From positions 148,836-212,835 of the forward strand of contig JADJUS010000014.1 of the NCBI GenBank assembly GCA_016716905.1: a stretch of 64,000 nt of DNA. The letters run 5' to 3'. Numbering within the stretch: position 1 is the first letter of the stretch; the number at the start of each line of letters is the position of its first letter. The position numbers and the translations under genes are program-made. This DNA is from Acidobacteriota bacterium. Lineage in GTDB: Bacteria; Acidobacteriota; Vicinamibacteria; Vicinamibacterales; SCN-69-37. The notes beneath the pieces were generated by a model. It was not told where the DNA came from. It did not search any database and saw only the letters and a list, made by a program, of their open reading frames with translations. This document shows, in pieces, positions 33,997 through 42,116 of this stretch.

Positions 33997-34809
33997 TCAC
34001 CCCGTCTCGGCCAACCTGCGCCGGACGTCCCCAAGCACATCAACCAGTTCAGCATGAATCCGGCCGTTGGACGCCAGCAACTGCCCGCCGAAATTGTCGA
34101 AGGCGCCACCCGAAAAATCGGTCACGCGGCCCCCGGCTTCCTCAACCAGCAACGCCCCGGCCGCCACATCCCAGGCGTGCAGCGAATGCTCCCAGAACCC
34201 GTCGAAGCGCCCGGCCGCAACAAACGCCAGGTCGAGCGCGGCCGACCCCAGCCGCCGCACCGCCCGTGCACGACCGAGGAACTCCCCGAACACCGCCAAC
34301 TGTTCGCCGCGCCGGTCGGCCGCCTGCGGCGGGAATCCAGTCACCAACAGCGAGTCAATCAACGACGACTCATGCGTTACCGACAGACGGCGGCCATTCA
34401 GCCGCGCGCCCATACCGCGTTCGGCGGTGAACAACTCGTCCAGCATCGGGACGTGAACCACGCCGACCTCGACGCGGCCGTCCACCTCGAGCGCAATCGA
34501 GACACAAAACAGCGGCAGGCCGTGCGCGAAATTGGTGGTGCCATCGATCGGGTCCACGATCCAGCGGTACGGTGACGCGCCGGTTGGGGCGGACTGTGCC
34601 GCTTCTTCCCCAAGCACAGTGTGCGCCGGAAAGTGCCGGGCCAGCCGCTCGCGAATGTCCTGCTCGACCGCGAGGTCGGCCTCGGTCACGAGATCGATGA
34701 CGCCCTTCTTCTCGATCTTGAGGTCGCTGCGGAAGTAGTGACGCTGAAGGCGACCGGCAGCCAGGGCCGCCTCGACCGCGACCGCCAGGAACCGGGGATC
34801 GAGCGCCAC
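33997..34809 (-). CDS. Inositol monophosphatase family protein
   Basis: 270 residues. WIVDPIDGTTNFAHG and the VTEADLAVEQDIRERL metal-binding motif are those of the FIG/IMPase family, and SLHAWDVAAGALLVEEAGG is the third. Cleaves inositol-1-phosphate or related sugar phosphates with Mg2+. The gene starts immediately after the RsbW-like gene stops (34809/34810), so the two are cotranscribed. Confidence 0.93.
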   Translation of the reverse strand: MALDPRFLAVAVEAALAAGRLQRHYFRSDLKIEKKGVIDLVTEADLAVEQDIRERLARHFPAHTVLGEEAAQSAPTGASPYRWIVDPIDGTTNFAHGLPLFCVSIALEVDGRVEVGVVHVPMLDELFTAERGMGARLNGRRLSVTHESSLIDSLLVTGFPPQAADRRGEQLAVFGEFLGRARAVRRLGSAALDLAFVAAGRFDGFWEHSLHAWDVAAGALLVEEAGGRVTDFSGGAFDNFGGQLLASNGRIHAELVDVLGDVRRRLAETG

Positions 34810-35244
34810 CTACTGGAGGTTCTTGACCAGGCGCACGGACATCCCGCCCTCAGGCCGCCGCGCGATCGCCACGTCGTCCATGAAGTTGCGCATGAAAAAA
34901 ATCCCGCGGCCGCTCGACTTCATCAGGTTCTCGGGGGCGAGCGGGTCATCGACCTCCTGGTAGTCGAACCCTTCTCCCTCGTCGAGCACTTCCACGGTGA
35001 ACCGCGCGGGCTTGAGCCGTGGCGCCAGGGTGAACTCCACCGTGACGTGTTTGGCTCGATCCTCGCGGTTGCCATGTTTGACGGCGTTGATCACCGACTC
35101 GCGCACGGCCACACTGACCCAATGCGTGGTGTCCTCGTCCAACCCGGCGAGCAGGGACAGGCGATCACTGAGAATCTGAACGAGATCGAGCATCTCGAAC
35201 GAACTGGGCAACTCCAGGCGGATGAGGTGTTGGTCGGTGGGCAT
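34810..35244 (-). CDS. RsbW-like anti-sigma factor / ATP-binding kinase
   Basis: 144 residues with a GHKL ATPase fold: SVAVRESVINAVKHGNRED (N box, with Asn) and GRGIFFMRNFMDDVAI (G box). Family members are small cytoplasmic Ser kinases that bind and block a sigma factor or act on an anti-anti-sigma protein. No RsbV or sigma factor gene is next to it. The divergent aroA starts 52 bases away. The downstream IMPase gene abuts it. Confidence 0.87.
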   Translation of the reverse strand: MPTDQHLIRLELPSSFEMLDLVQILSDRLSLLAGLDEDTTHWVSVAVRESVINAVKHGNREDRAKHVTVEFTLAPRLKPARFTVEVLDEGEGFDYQEVDDPLAPENLMKSSGRGIFFMRNFMDDVAIARRPEGGMSVRLVKNLQ

Positions 35245-35296
35245 CGTCAGGCGAGTAACATATTAAGCTGGCTGGTCTCGTCCGCCGTATCGGAAA

Positions 35297-36580
35297 ATGC
35301 ATCCCCTGACTGTCTCCCCCGTTCGTGCCGTGCGCGGCGACCTCGAAGTTCCCGGCGACAAGTCCATTTCCCACCGTTACGTGATGCTCTCGGCGCTGGC
35401 CCCGGGCCGGTCCGTGATCGAACACCTGTCCTCGGGTGCCGACGTGGCGGCTACTGTGGCCTGCATGCGTTCACTCGGGGCAAACCTGGAGTTTGAGGAC
35501 CTGGACGTCCTCGCGGTCACCGGCGGGCACTGGACCCCGGCGGCCGGCCCTCTGGACGTGGTGAACTCCGGCACCACCATGCGGCTCCTGGCGGGCCTGC
35601 TGGCCGCCCACCCCTTCCGGTCCACCCTGACGGGTGACGAGTCCATCCAGCGCCGGCCCATGCGGCGGGTCATCGACCCGCTGACCGCGATGGGCGCGGT
35701 CATCACCTCCCAGGCCGGCCGGGCGCCTCTGGTGATCGAGGGGCGCGAGACGCTCACCGGGATCACCTGGACGCCCCCGGTGCCGAGCGCTCAGGTCAAA
35801 AGCGCCGTGCTGCTGGCAGGCCTGTTCGCGTCAGGGGTCACCACGGTCGTGGAAACAGCCGCCACCCGCGACCATACCGAACGGGCCCTGCCGCTCTTCG
35901 GCCTGGCGTGCGAGGTCGAAGGCCTGCGCGTTCGCGTGTCGGGAGGCCAGCGGGCCACGGCCGCCACCGCCCGCCTGCGCGTGCCCGGAGACCCCTCGTC
36001 GGCCGCCGTCTGGGCAGCGGCGGCTGCCTCGGTCCCTGGGTCACACGTGGTGATTCGGGGCGTGTCGCTCAACCCTCGCCGTATCGGGTTTCTCGACGTC
36101 CTGCGGCGCCTCGGAGCCGAGGTCTCAACCTCGCAGGATTCACTGGAGGGCGGCGAACCCGTGGGCTCAATCGACGTGAGGTACGGCGGCTGTGCCGACA
36201 CGCGAATAGCCCCCGACGAGGTGCCAGGCATCATTGACGAACTCCCGGTCCTGGCTGCCTGCGCCGCCGCCGGTCGGCGTCTTGAGGTTTCTGGGGCCCA
36301 GGAACTCCGGGTCAAGGAAAGCGACAGGATCACGGCGCTTGTCACCGGGCTCCGCGCTCTTGGTGTGGACAGCCAGGAACAGCCCGATGGGTTCGTGATC
36401 GACGGACGCACCGCCCGGGCGTCCGGAGGGCGCGCCGACGCCGTGGGTGATCATCGCCTGGTCATGGCCTTCGCCCTCGTCGGTCTGGCCGCCAGCGGGC
36501 CCACGCACATCGACAGCGCCCAGAGCGTGGCGGTCTCCTATCCAACATTTGAGGCCGACCTCAGGCGGCTGGCGCGATGA
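35297..36580 (+). CDS. aroA: 3-phosphoshikimate 1-carboxyvinyltransferase (EPSP synthase)
   Basis: 427 residues, normal length. Motifs are GDKSISHRYVMLSALAPG (residues 20-38), NSGTTMRLLAGLLAAHP, PSAQVKSAVLLAGLF, the PEP-site DEVPGIIDELPVLAACA and RVKESDRITALVTGLRALG. It joins PEP to shikimate-3-phosphate in the cytoplasm. Its stop overlaps the aroK start (ATGA), so the two shikimate enzymes are coupled. No other shikimate gene is in the window. Confidence 0.97.
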   Translation: MHPLTVSPVRAVRGDLEVPGDKSISHRYVMLSALAPGRSVIEHLSSGADVAATVACMRSLGANLEFEDLDVLAVTGGHWTPAAGPLDVVNSGTTMRLLAGLLAAHPFRSTLTGDESIQRRPMRRVIDPLTAMGAVITSQAGRAPLVIEGRETLTGITWTPPVPSAQVKSAVLLAGLFASGVTTVVETAATRDHTERALPLFGLACEVEGLRVRVSGGQRATAATARLRVPGDPSSAAVWAAAAASVPGSHVVIRGVSLNPRRIGFLDVLRRLGAEVSTSQDSLEGGEPVGSIDVRYGGCADTRIAPDEVPGIIDELPVLAACAAAGRRLEVSGAQELRVKESDRITALVTGLRALGVDSQEQPDGFVIDGRTARASGGRADAVGDHRLVMAFALVGLAASGPTHIDSAQSVAVSYPTFEADLRRLAR

Positions 36581-37113
36581 CGTTCGACAAGATCTACCTC
36601 GTCGGCTTCATGGCGACCGGCAAGAGCACCGTCGGACGCCACCTCGCCACACGCATGGGATGGCGGCTCGAAGACATCGACCATCTCATTGAGGTGCGCG
36701 AGAAACGAACGATCGCCGAGATCTTCGCCGCGCAGGGCGAGCCGTACTTCCGCGCAGTCGAGCGCGAGATCCTCGCCCTCCTTGGGCCGCTGCGCCATGT
36801 GGTGGTGGCCACCGGGGGCGGTACGTTCGCGGACCCGGCCAACCGCGCGGCGATCAACCTCGATGGAGTGTCGGTGTGGATCGATGTACCGCTCGCCGAA
36901 CTCATCCCGCGCATTCCGCTCGATGGCCGCCGGCCGCTTGCGGCGGATCGCCCCCAGCTTGAGCGCCTGTACGCGGCGCGGACTGAAGGGGCCCGTCAGG
37001 CACATGTGCGCGTGACGGCGTCGAAGATGCGCCCGTCGGTGGTGGCCGATCGCATCATGGACGTCCTCAACAACACGCCCCTGACGATGGGCATGCCCTT
37101 TCAGGCTGATTGA
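36577..37113 (+). CDS. aroK: Shikimate kinase
   Basis: 178 residues, slightly longer than E. coli AroK. Walker A is GFMATGKSTVGRHLA, DIDHLIEVREKRTIAEIFA holds the shikimate-binding Asp, and VVVATGGGTFADPANRA is the GGG motif. IPLDGRRPLAADRPQLERLY is the lid region. Coupled by ATGA to aroA and by TGATG to the phosphoesterase. Confidence 0.97.
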   Translation: MTFDKIYLVGFMATGKSTVGRHLATRMGWRLEDIDHLIEVREKRTIAEIFAAQGEPYFRAVEREILALLGPLRHVVVATGGGTFADPANRAAINLDGVSVWIDVPLAELIPRIPLDGRRPLAADRPQLERLYAARTEGARQAHVRVTASKMRPSVVADRIMDVLNNTPLTMGMPFQAD

Positions 37114-37856
37114 TGCGCACACTGATCCTCGCGGACATTCACTCGAACATCGAAGCGCTCGACGCCGTGTTGATGGCCACCGGCGGCCTTCGCATCGATC
37201 GCGCCGTCCTGCTCGGCGATCTCGTCGGGTACAACGGCGCGCCCGTGCAGGTGCTGCAGCGGCTGCGCACGCTGGCGCCCGTGATGACTGTGCGCGGCAA
37301 TCACGACAAGGCGTGTGCGGGTCTTGAGAACATGGCGCTGTTCAACCCGCTGGCCCGCATGGCGATCGAGTGGACCCGGGAGCAGCTGTCACCGGCCGCG
37401 CTCACCAGTCTTGCCGAATTGCCGAAAGGCCCCCTCACGCTGAGCCCGTCGGTCGAGCTTTGCCACGGCGCGCCGTTCGACGAGGACTTCTACGTGCAGG
37501 ATGCACTCGACGCGCGCCGCGCGATCGAGTCCGCGTCCACGCCGGTGTGCCTCAACGCCCATACACACGTGCCTGCGGTGTTTCGCACCCACGGCCTCTC
37601 CGTACGCGACCAGTCCCCCCTTGAAGACGGCGCGTTCATTGTGGCGTGGCCCGCCAAAGGACATCTGCTGGTCAACGTCGGCTCGGTAGGACAGCCCCGC
37701 GACGGGGACCCACGCGCGGCGTTTGGCGTGTTGGATGAAGGGGCGGGGACGGTGGAACTGCGTCGCGTGGAGTACGACGTCGTGGCGGCTCAGCAGCGCA
37801 TCTTTGACGCGGGTCTTCCCCTCGCGCTCGCGAATCGGCTGGAAGTTGGAATGTAA
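37113..37856 (+). CDS. Calcineurin-like metallophosphoesterase
   Basis: 247 residues. LILADIHSNIEALDAVL (DxH), LLGDLVGYNGAPVQVLQRL, VMTVRGNHDKACAGLEN (GNHD), CHGAPFD and CLNAHTHVPAV (GHTH-like) are all metal-site motifs in order, of the YfcE/MJ0936 group. It might hydrolyse a phosphodiester or a nucleotide; the substrate is unknown. Its start overlaps the aroK stop (TGATG). It ends just before the convergent small membrane gene. Confidence 0.9.
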   Translation: MRTLILADIHSNIEALDAVLMATGGLRIDRAVLLGDLVGYNGAPVQVLQRLRTLAPVMTVRGNHDKACAGLENMALFNPLARMAIEWTREQLSPAALTSLAELPKGPLTLSPSVELCHGAPFDEDFYVQDALDARRAIESASTPVCLNAHTHVPAVFRTHGLSVRDQSPLEDGAFIVAWPAKGHLLVNVGSVGQPRDGDPRAAFGVLDEGAGTVELRRVEYDVVAAQQRIFDAGLPLALANRLEVGM

Positions 37857-37858
37857 GT

Positions 37859-38026
37859 TCACCCCTCGTGTGAATTTGCTTTTCGCTGGGCCCGTTCCTC
37901 ACGGCGCTTGAGTTCCATGGCGAACGCGTCACGTGCCGCGCGCGATCCCAGCACCCAGCCGACCACCACTCCAAGCAGAAGTGTGGCGGGGATGAAGATG
38001 AAGTGCGTCGAAGGCATCGCGAACAT
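37859..38026 (-). CDS. Small single-span membrane protein after ccmD
   Basis: A 55-residue frame reads from ATG 38026 to TGA 37859: hydrophobic FIFIPATLLLGVVVGWVLGS (residues 9-28) followed by a basic, helical tail ELKRREERAQRKANSHEG. Its start overlaps the ccmD-like stop (TGATG), so it should be translated with it. The basic tail after one span is reminiscent of CcmD itself, so it may be a second CcmD-like subunit. It is short, so I hold it as likely but unproved. Confidence 0.6.
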   Translation of the reverse strand: MFAMPSTHFIFIPATLLLGVVVGWVLGSRAARDAFAMELKRREERAQRKANSHEG

Positions 38027-38319
38027 CAGCGCGCGCCTCCCCCATCCTTCAACCGGCGCTGCACATCGGCCAGGTCCCGTTCGACCTGCGCCATCCGGCG
38101 CCAGATCGTGAAGACGTACCCAAGCAACGCCACCCAGACAAATCCATAGGCGTAAAAGACGAGCGGGGTGGCCGGCAACACTTCACGCGGCGCGGCCTCG
38201 CTCAGCGGAACAAACTCGTTCGCTGACGCCGGCGGCTGCGCCACGGGCGGCTGCTGGGCCAGCATTGGCGCGGTTAGACAAGCCATCAAGAAGAGGACGC
38301 AACACCCGAGCTTTTTCAT
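38026..38319 (-). CDS. ccmD: CcmD-family cytochrome c maturation protein
   Basis: The ATG at 38319 (MKKLGCCVLFLMACLTA) is preceded by gggaga and starts a signal-like hydrophobic stretch, so the long upstream extension is not used. 97 residues. The span VFYAYGFVWVALLGYVFTIW plus the tail RRMAQVERDLADVQRRLKDG are the CcmD hallmark; such proteins help CcmABC release heme-CcmE. The N-terminal part is longer than usual. It is downstream of ccmC across a 120-base repeat-like gap. Confidence 0.78.
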   Translation of the reverse strand: MKKLGCCVLFLMACLTAPMLAQQPPVAQPPASANEFVPLSEAAPREVLPATPLVFYAYGFVWVALLGYVFTIWRRMAQVERDLADVQRRLKDGGGAR

Positions 38320-38439
38320 CGACAATCTCCCATCGCCCAATCCATCAATCCCACAATGCAACCATCCCACAATCCGGCAATCCCAATGCCGCCATCAAGA
38401 TTCAGCAATCAGCAATCCCGATCCTCAATCGCTCAATCC
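38320..38439. repeat. CAATCC word repeat between ccmC and ccmD
   Basis: The 120 bases hold many irregular copies of the words caatcc, caatccc and cagcaatc (for example near 38338-38345, 38355-38362, 38396-38410, 38425-38432). No gene or secondary structure is clear. It resembles the other local word repeats of this genome but uses a different word. Confidence 0.6.
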
Positions 38440-39105
38440 TCAGTCCTCAATCTCCGCATATGCCGCTTCAAGCGCCATCCGACTCTGCTCGAGGCGGAGC
38501 CTGGTCAACAGCAGCGCGACATACAGTAGGAGAAACGCGGCGGTGCACCAGTAGAACGGCACGCGCATCTCGGGAATCAACGACGCGACGACGTTGGTGT
38601 TGGGATGAATCGTGCGCCACACGTTGACCGACCAGTACACAAACGGGACGTTGGCCATGCCGAAGACGCCCACCGCGGCGGCCAACATCTCGGAACCGGC
38701 GCCGGCGAATCGTCGCAGCAGCAGATACGACACGAAGATCAGCCACAACACGAGCGCCGAGGTGAGGCGCGCATCCCACTGCCACCAGATGCCCCAGGCC
38801 TTCCGTGCCCAGATGGGCCCGGTCACAAGCACGATCAGGCCGAACACCACCACCAGTTCAGCGGCTGTCACGGCCACAGCATCCGCGCGTGGCGATCGTT
38901 TGGCGAGATAGACGGCGCTCGCCACGCCGCACACAAAGGCCGACAGGAACATGACCATCGCCGATGGCACATGGTAATAAAAAATGCGCTGAATCAAGCC
39001 CATCGTGGACTCGTAAGGCGCCGCGTCAATCATGAACGGCGCACGAAAGAACATCACGGCCGCCACGAACAACAGCACCGGAACCAGTTTCGACCGACTC
39101 TGCAT
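38440..39105 (-). CDS. ccmC: Heme export/handling protein CcmC
   Basis: 221 residues, six transmembrane helices. The Trp-rich WWD-type motif WGIWWQWDARLTSALVLW lies about residues 105-122, and His residues flank it (residue 44 region YHVPSAMVMFLS). CcmC passes heme to CcmE on the outer face of the inner membrane. It is separated from ccmB by 18 bases and forms part of ccmABC. Confidence 0.93.
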   Translation of the reverse strand: MQSRSKLVPVLLFVAAVMFFRAPFMIDAAPYESTMGLIQRIFYYHVPSAMVMFLSAFVCGVASAVYLAKRSPRADAVAVTAAELVVVFGLIVLVTGPIWARKAWGIWWQWDARLTSALVLWLIFVSYLLLRRFAGAGSEMLAAAVGVFGMANVPFVYWSVNVWRTIHPNTNVVASLIPEMRVPFYWCTAAFLLLYVALLLTRLRLEQSRMALEAAYAEIED

Positions 39106-39123
39106 TGAAGACGTCTCCTCCCT

Positions 39124-39804
39124 CTACTCGCCCATCACCGGCCCAAACACCCAGAGCGCCAGGGTGAGAAACACCGCGTCAAAGAATATCAGCATCGACA
39201 GCCACGCCTGCGCCACGGCCAGGTTCGGCTCGGCCGCAAAAATGGCGGCGGTGCCCCGCACGCCAGCAATCACGAGTGGAACGGTTATCGGATACAACAA
39301 CACCGGCAGCAGCACATCCCGGGACTGGGCGCGAATGAGCATGGCGGCAAACAGCGTCCCCACGGCGGCAAAGCCCAGCGTCCCCGTGACGAGCAACCCC
39401 ACAAGCAGCAGCGGGGCCCTGTCGATCGGTGCCTGGAACAGGAGCCCCACCACCGGCGTGACGACAGCTTCGACGACCAGCATCAGCAGCAACACACCGA
39501 CCAGCTTGCCGACGTAAATTGCCGGACGCTCCACCGGTGACAGCAGCAACGCCTTCAGCGTGTCCGACTGCCGTTCACGTTCGAACGTCCGCCCCAGGGC
39601 GAGTGTTCCGGCAAACGCGATCGAGACCCAGAGGATGCCCGCGGCGGCATCCGTCAAGGCCACGCCCTCGACCACAAAGCTGAAGGAAAACACGAGCACC
39701 ACCGACACGGCGAAAAACAGCGTGGTGTAGGCCAGTTCACGGCTGCGCGCTTCGATCACCAGGTCTTTGCGTGCGATGGTCCACACCGTGTGAAGGAACC
39801 CCAT
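39124..39804 (-). CDS. ccmB: Heme exporter protein CcmB
   Basis: The ATG at 39804 (MGFLHTVWTIARKDLVIEAR) overlaps the ccmA stop (TGATG), so the longer frame is not used. 226 residues, six transmembrane helices, with RKDLVIEARSRELAYTTLFF, ALGRTFERERQSDTLKALLL and RDVLLPVLLYPITVPLVIAG, matching CcmB. Permease partner of CcmA. Confidence 0.93.
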   Translation of the reverse strand: MGFLHTVWTIARKDLVIEARSRELAYTTLFFAVSVVLVFSFSFVVEGVALTDAAAGILWVSIAFAGTLALGRTFERERQSDTLKALLLSPVERPAIYVGKLVGVLLLMLVVEAVVTPVVGLLFQAPIDRAPLLLVGLLVTGTLGFAAVGTLFAAMLIRAQSRDVLLPVLLYPITVPLVIAGVRGTAAIFAAEPNLAVAQAWLSMLIFFDAVFLTLALWVFGPVMGE

Positions 39805-40514
39805 CAGACGCGCTCCGCCAATGTGCGCCGGTACCGCTCTCGCAGTGTGCCCACGCCGTCGGCCACCGGCCATGCGCGTCCTCGGTCGACACAAAGCGAT
39901 CGATCCACCACGGCCTCGGCCGTATCAAAATCGTGTGTGGCCATGACGACGATGCGCCCGGCATCGCGAAGGGTGCGCAGGCTCTCGATCAGGACCTGCG
40001 CCGAATCATCATCAAGGCCGGTGAACGGCTCATCGAGCAGAACGAGCCGTGGTTCATGCAGAAGCGCACGCTCAAACGCCAGACGCTGCCGCAGTCCTCG
40101 TGAAAACGACCCGGCCCGATCATCGCCGCGGTCGGAGAGTCGCGCGCGAGCGAGCGCGTCGTTCACCCTGCTCTCGAGCCGGTCGAGTCCATACAGTCGC
40201 CCGAAGAACCGCAGGTTCTCGCGCGCAGTCAGGTCGCCATAGAGGTACAGGTCGTGCCCGAGGACGCCGATTTGCCCGCGAAGGGCATCGCCGGTGTCCG
40301 CCACGGTGTGCGTGCCATACCGGACACCGCCGCCGCTGGGCCTCAGGAGCGTGGAGAGGATGGAAATGAGCGTGGACTTGCCGGCGCCATTCGGCCCGAA
40401 CAACCCAAGGATTTCGCCCTGCCGGGCCTGCAGTGTGACGTGCGCCAGGGCCCGCCGGCGACCGTAGTGCCGCGAGACGTCATCGACATGGACCGTGTCG
40501 AAGTCGACACTCAC
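39804..40514 (-). CDS. ccmA: Heme exporter ATP-binding protein CcmA
   Basis: 236 residues: Walker A LFGPNGAGKSTLISILSTLL, Walker B RLVLLDEPFTGLDDDSAQ, and an H loop in VMATHDFDTAE. The ABC signature reads GSFSRGLRQRLAFERAL, with SRG where LSGG is usual, a known weak spot in CcmA-type proteins. Drives release of heme-loaded CcmE with CcmB. Coupled to ccmB. Confidence 0.93.
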   Translation of the reverse strand: MSVDFDTVHVDDVSRHYGRRRALAHVTLQARQGEILGLFGPNGAGKSTLISILSTLLRPSGGGVRYGTHTVADTGDALRGQIGVLGHDLYLYGDLTARENLRFFGRLYGLDRLESRVNDALARARLSDRGDDRAGSFSRGLRQRLAFERALLHEPRLVLLDEPFTGLDDDSAQVLIESLRTLRDAGRIVVMATHDFDTAEAVVDRSLCVDRGRAWPVADGVGTLRERYRRTLAERV

Positions 40515-40521
40515 GATCGTT

Positions 40522-41583
40522 TCACACCCGGCGGCGGGCCGGAGCGGTCCACGCAGACCACAGACCCCAGGAGATGAAACTGATTCCCACAGCCAGCGCC
40601 ACCCACATCGGCCACACCGGGCGATGCGGTAATCCGCTGAAATCGATCGTCAGCGTCTGCCCGGCCTGGATGGCAGGCCCACTCGCGCTGATGAACGGTT
40701 TGCCCTGGCTCGACATCGAGCCGCGCCCGGAAATTTGCGGTGATGCAATGTCGAGCGCGCCCTGCTGCTCAACAATGAGCGACAGTTGCTGGAGCGTGGC
40801 GGGCCACACCTGCTCGAGCGTGACGGTGGCGCCGCGATACGGCAATTCGTACGCGGCCTCCACCATGGTGGCGCCTGGCGCAAACGGCCCGGTGACGATG
40901 AGGCGCGGCCCGTTGGCCGACCCCTGCGGTGACGAGCCTTCCAGGATGGTGACGCCCCGCGCCCCTTGCGGCAATTCGAAGATCAGCGGCCCGCCGATGT
41001 CCACCGGTGTGCGTGCGCTGTTCAGGATCTCCATCAGGTAAAAGACGGTCAGCCCGTCCTCACCCAGTTCCACCACCACCCGTGACCCTGGGCCAAGCAC
41101 CACGATGCCCTTGGTCGCGGGCGCAGACGCCAGGGTCTTGTCTTCCGCCGCGCGCGCCGTGTCGTCGGGATCCGTCGCGACCAACGCCACGCGCATGCCG
41201 CTGGAACCCATCACAAACGTCTGCGACTCAAGGCGCTCGCCATCCACCGTGGCCACCGCGGAGACCGAGGTGCCGCTGCGCAACCCCGACACCGTCGCTC
41301 GCCCGGTGGCATCGGTGTTCACCACGCGCTTCGCGCCGTCGATGGTGAACTCCACCGGCTGGTTCGGCACGTCCTTGTCGAACCCGCCGCGGATGACACG
41401 CACGGTGACGGTGCCCGCCGGCACGTCGGTGGCGGGAAGCGGCTGCCCCGACATCTCTTTGGGATTGGGCATCTGCACCTGGGCCGAGAGGCCCGCGACC
41501 GCGAGCATCACCATTACCAAATACAGGCCGCGGCCTTGAGACCCAGGCCGCGCTACGTTCCGTTTTTGTCCAACGAGACTCAC
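40522..41583 (-). CDS. Secreted or anchored protein with carboxypeptidase-regulatory-like domain and C-terminal TM
   Basis: 353 residues from the GTG at 41583, which overlaps the stop of the zinc-ribbon gene (GTGA). A signal-like stretch LYLVMVMLAVAGLSAQ is preceded by basic residues encoded by the repeat hairpin at 41530; an ATG at 41514 would skip it. A Cna-B or carboxypeptidase-regulatory-like domain (VTVRVIRGGFDKDVPNQPVE to SAVATVDGE, ~50-125) comes next, then a beta-rich region, and a C-terminal span RPVWPMWVALAVGISFISWG. Its place between ccm genes suggests a role in cytochrome c assembly at the periplasmic face, but nothing in the sequence shows this. Family name unknown to me. Confidence 0.55.
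   Translation of the reverse strand: MSLVGQKRNVARPGSQGRGLYLVMVMLAVAGLSAQVQMPNPKEMSGQPLPATDVPAGTVTVRVIRGGFDKDVPNQPVEFTIDGAKRVVNTDATGRATVSGLRSGTSVSAVATVDGERLESQTFVMGSSGMRVALVATDPDDTARAAEDKTLASAPATKGIVVLGPGSRVVVELGEDGLTVFYLMEILNSARTPVDIGGPLIFELPQGARGVTILEGSSPQGSANGPRLIVTGPFAPGATMVEAAYELPYRGATVTLEQVWPATLQQLSLIVEQQGALDIASPQISGRGSMSSQGKPFISASGPAIQAGQTLTIDFSGLPHRPVWPMWVALAVGISFISWGLWSAWTAPARRRV
41530..41561. repeat. Hairpin repeat followed by the CTACGTTCC core (second copy)
   Basis: Stem gcggcct / aggccgc (41530-41536 and 41545-41551) with loop tgagaccc, then gctacgttcc. Loop start and tail match the copy at 28385. It lies inside the first ~20 codons of the neighbouring minus-strand gene, whose signal-peptide leader it helps encode. 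Confidence 0.6.
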
Positions 41584-42116
41584 GCGTTCACGCTCCCCAG
41601 TCGATCGCCGCACTGCTTGCAGAACTTGGCGTCCGGCTCATTTCGTGTCCCGCAGCGGCCACACGGCGTGGGCGCCGCCCGCCGCACTTTGCTGGGCGCC
41701 GCGACCGGCGTGGCCGGGACCCGATCCAACTGCTGCATCAGCAGCAGCGCTCGCGCCCTGAGCCGTTCCAGCATGTCGGTATAGTCGGCCTCGCTGACCT
41801 TCTTCATGCCGTAGTCGAAGTCGAGGTCCTTGATGGCGCGCAGCACCAGCGTCTTTTCCTGCTGGAGGAGCTCGCGCTGCCGTATGCCCAGCGGCTCCTC
41901 ATCGCCGCCCCCCGACCAGAGGCCGAGCAGCGCCTTGTGCAGGGCATAGGCGGTGTAGCCGGTGGCAAGCGCCGCTGCGCTAATCAGCAGCAGCGCGACC
42001 GGGTGGGTATGCCGCGAGACGACCACCGCAACCGTCGCGGAGATCATCGACAAGAGCACGTAGAAGTGGCCGGCCGTGAACGGAGCCGACTGATCAGTCG
42101 AGGTCTCGGAGCTCAT
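41580..42116 (-). CDS. Zinc-ribbon membrane protein in the ccm operon (CcmI-like context)
   Basis: 178 residues. Two N-terminal spans (~18-60), a central helical segment EKTLVLRAIKDLDFDYGMKK with SEADYTDMLERLRAR, and a C-terminal zinc ribbon with CGRCGTRNE and CKQCGDRL. The LRAIKDLDFDYGMGKV-type helix recalls the start of CcmI-type proteins, which present apocytochrome to the heme lyase. Its start overlaps the upstream CcmH-like frame. Called by context and helix; the ribbon is unusual for CcmI. Confidence 0.65.
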   Translation of the reverse strand: MSSETSTDQSAPFTAGHFYVLLSMISATVAVVVSRHTHPVALLLISAAALATGYTAYALHKALLGLWSGGGDEEPLGIRQRELLQQEKTLVLRAIKDLDFDYGMKKVSEADYTDMLERLRARALLLMQQLDRVPATPVAAPSKVRRAAPTPCGRCGTRNEPDAKFCKQCGDRLGSVNA

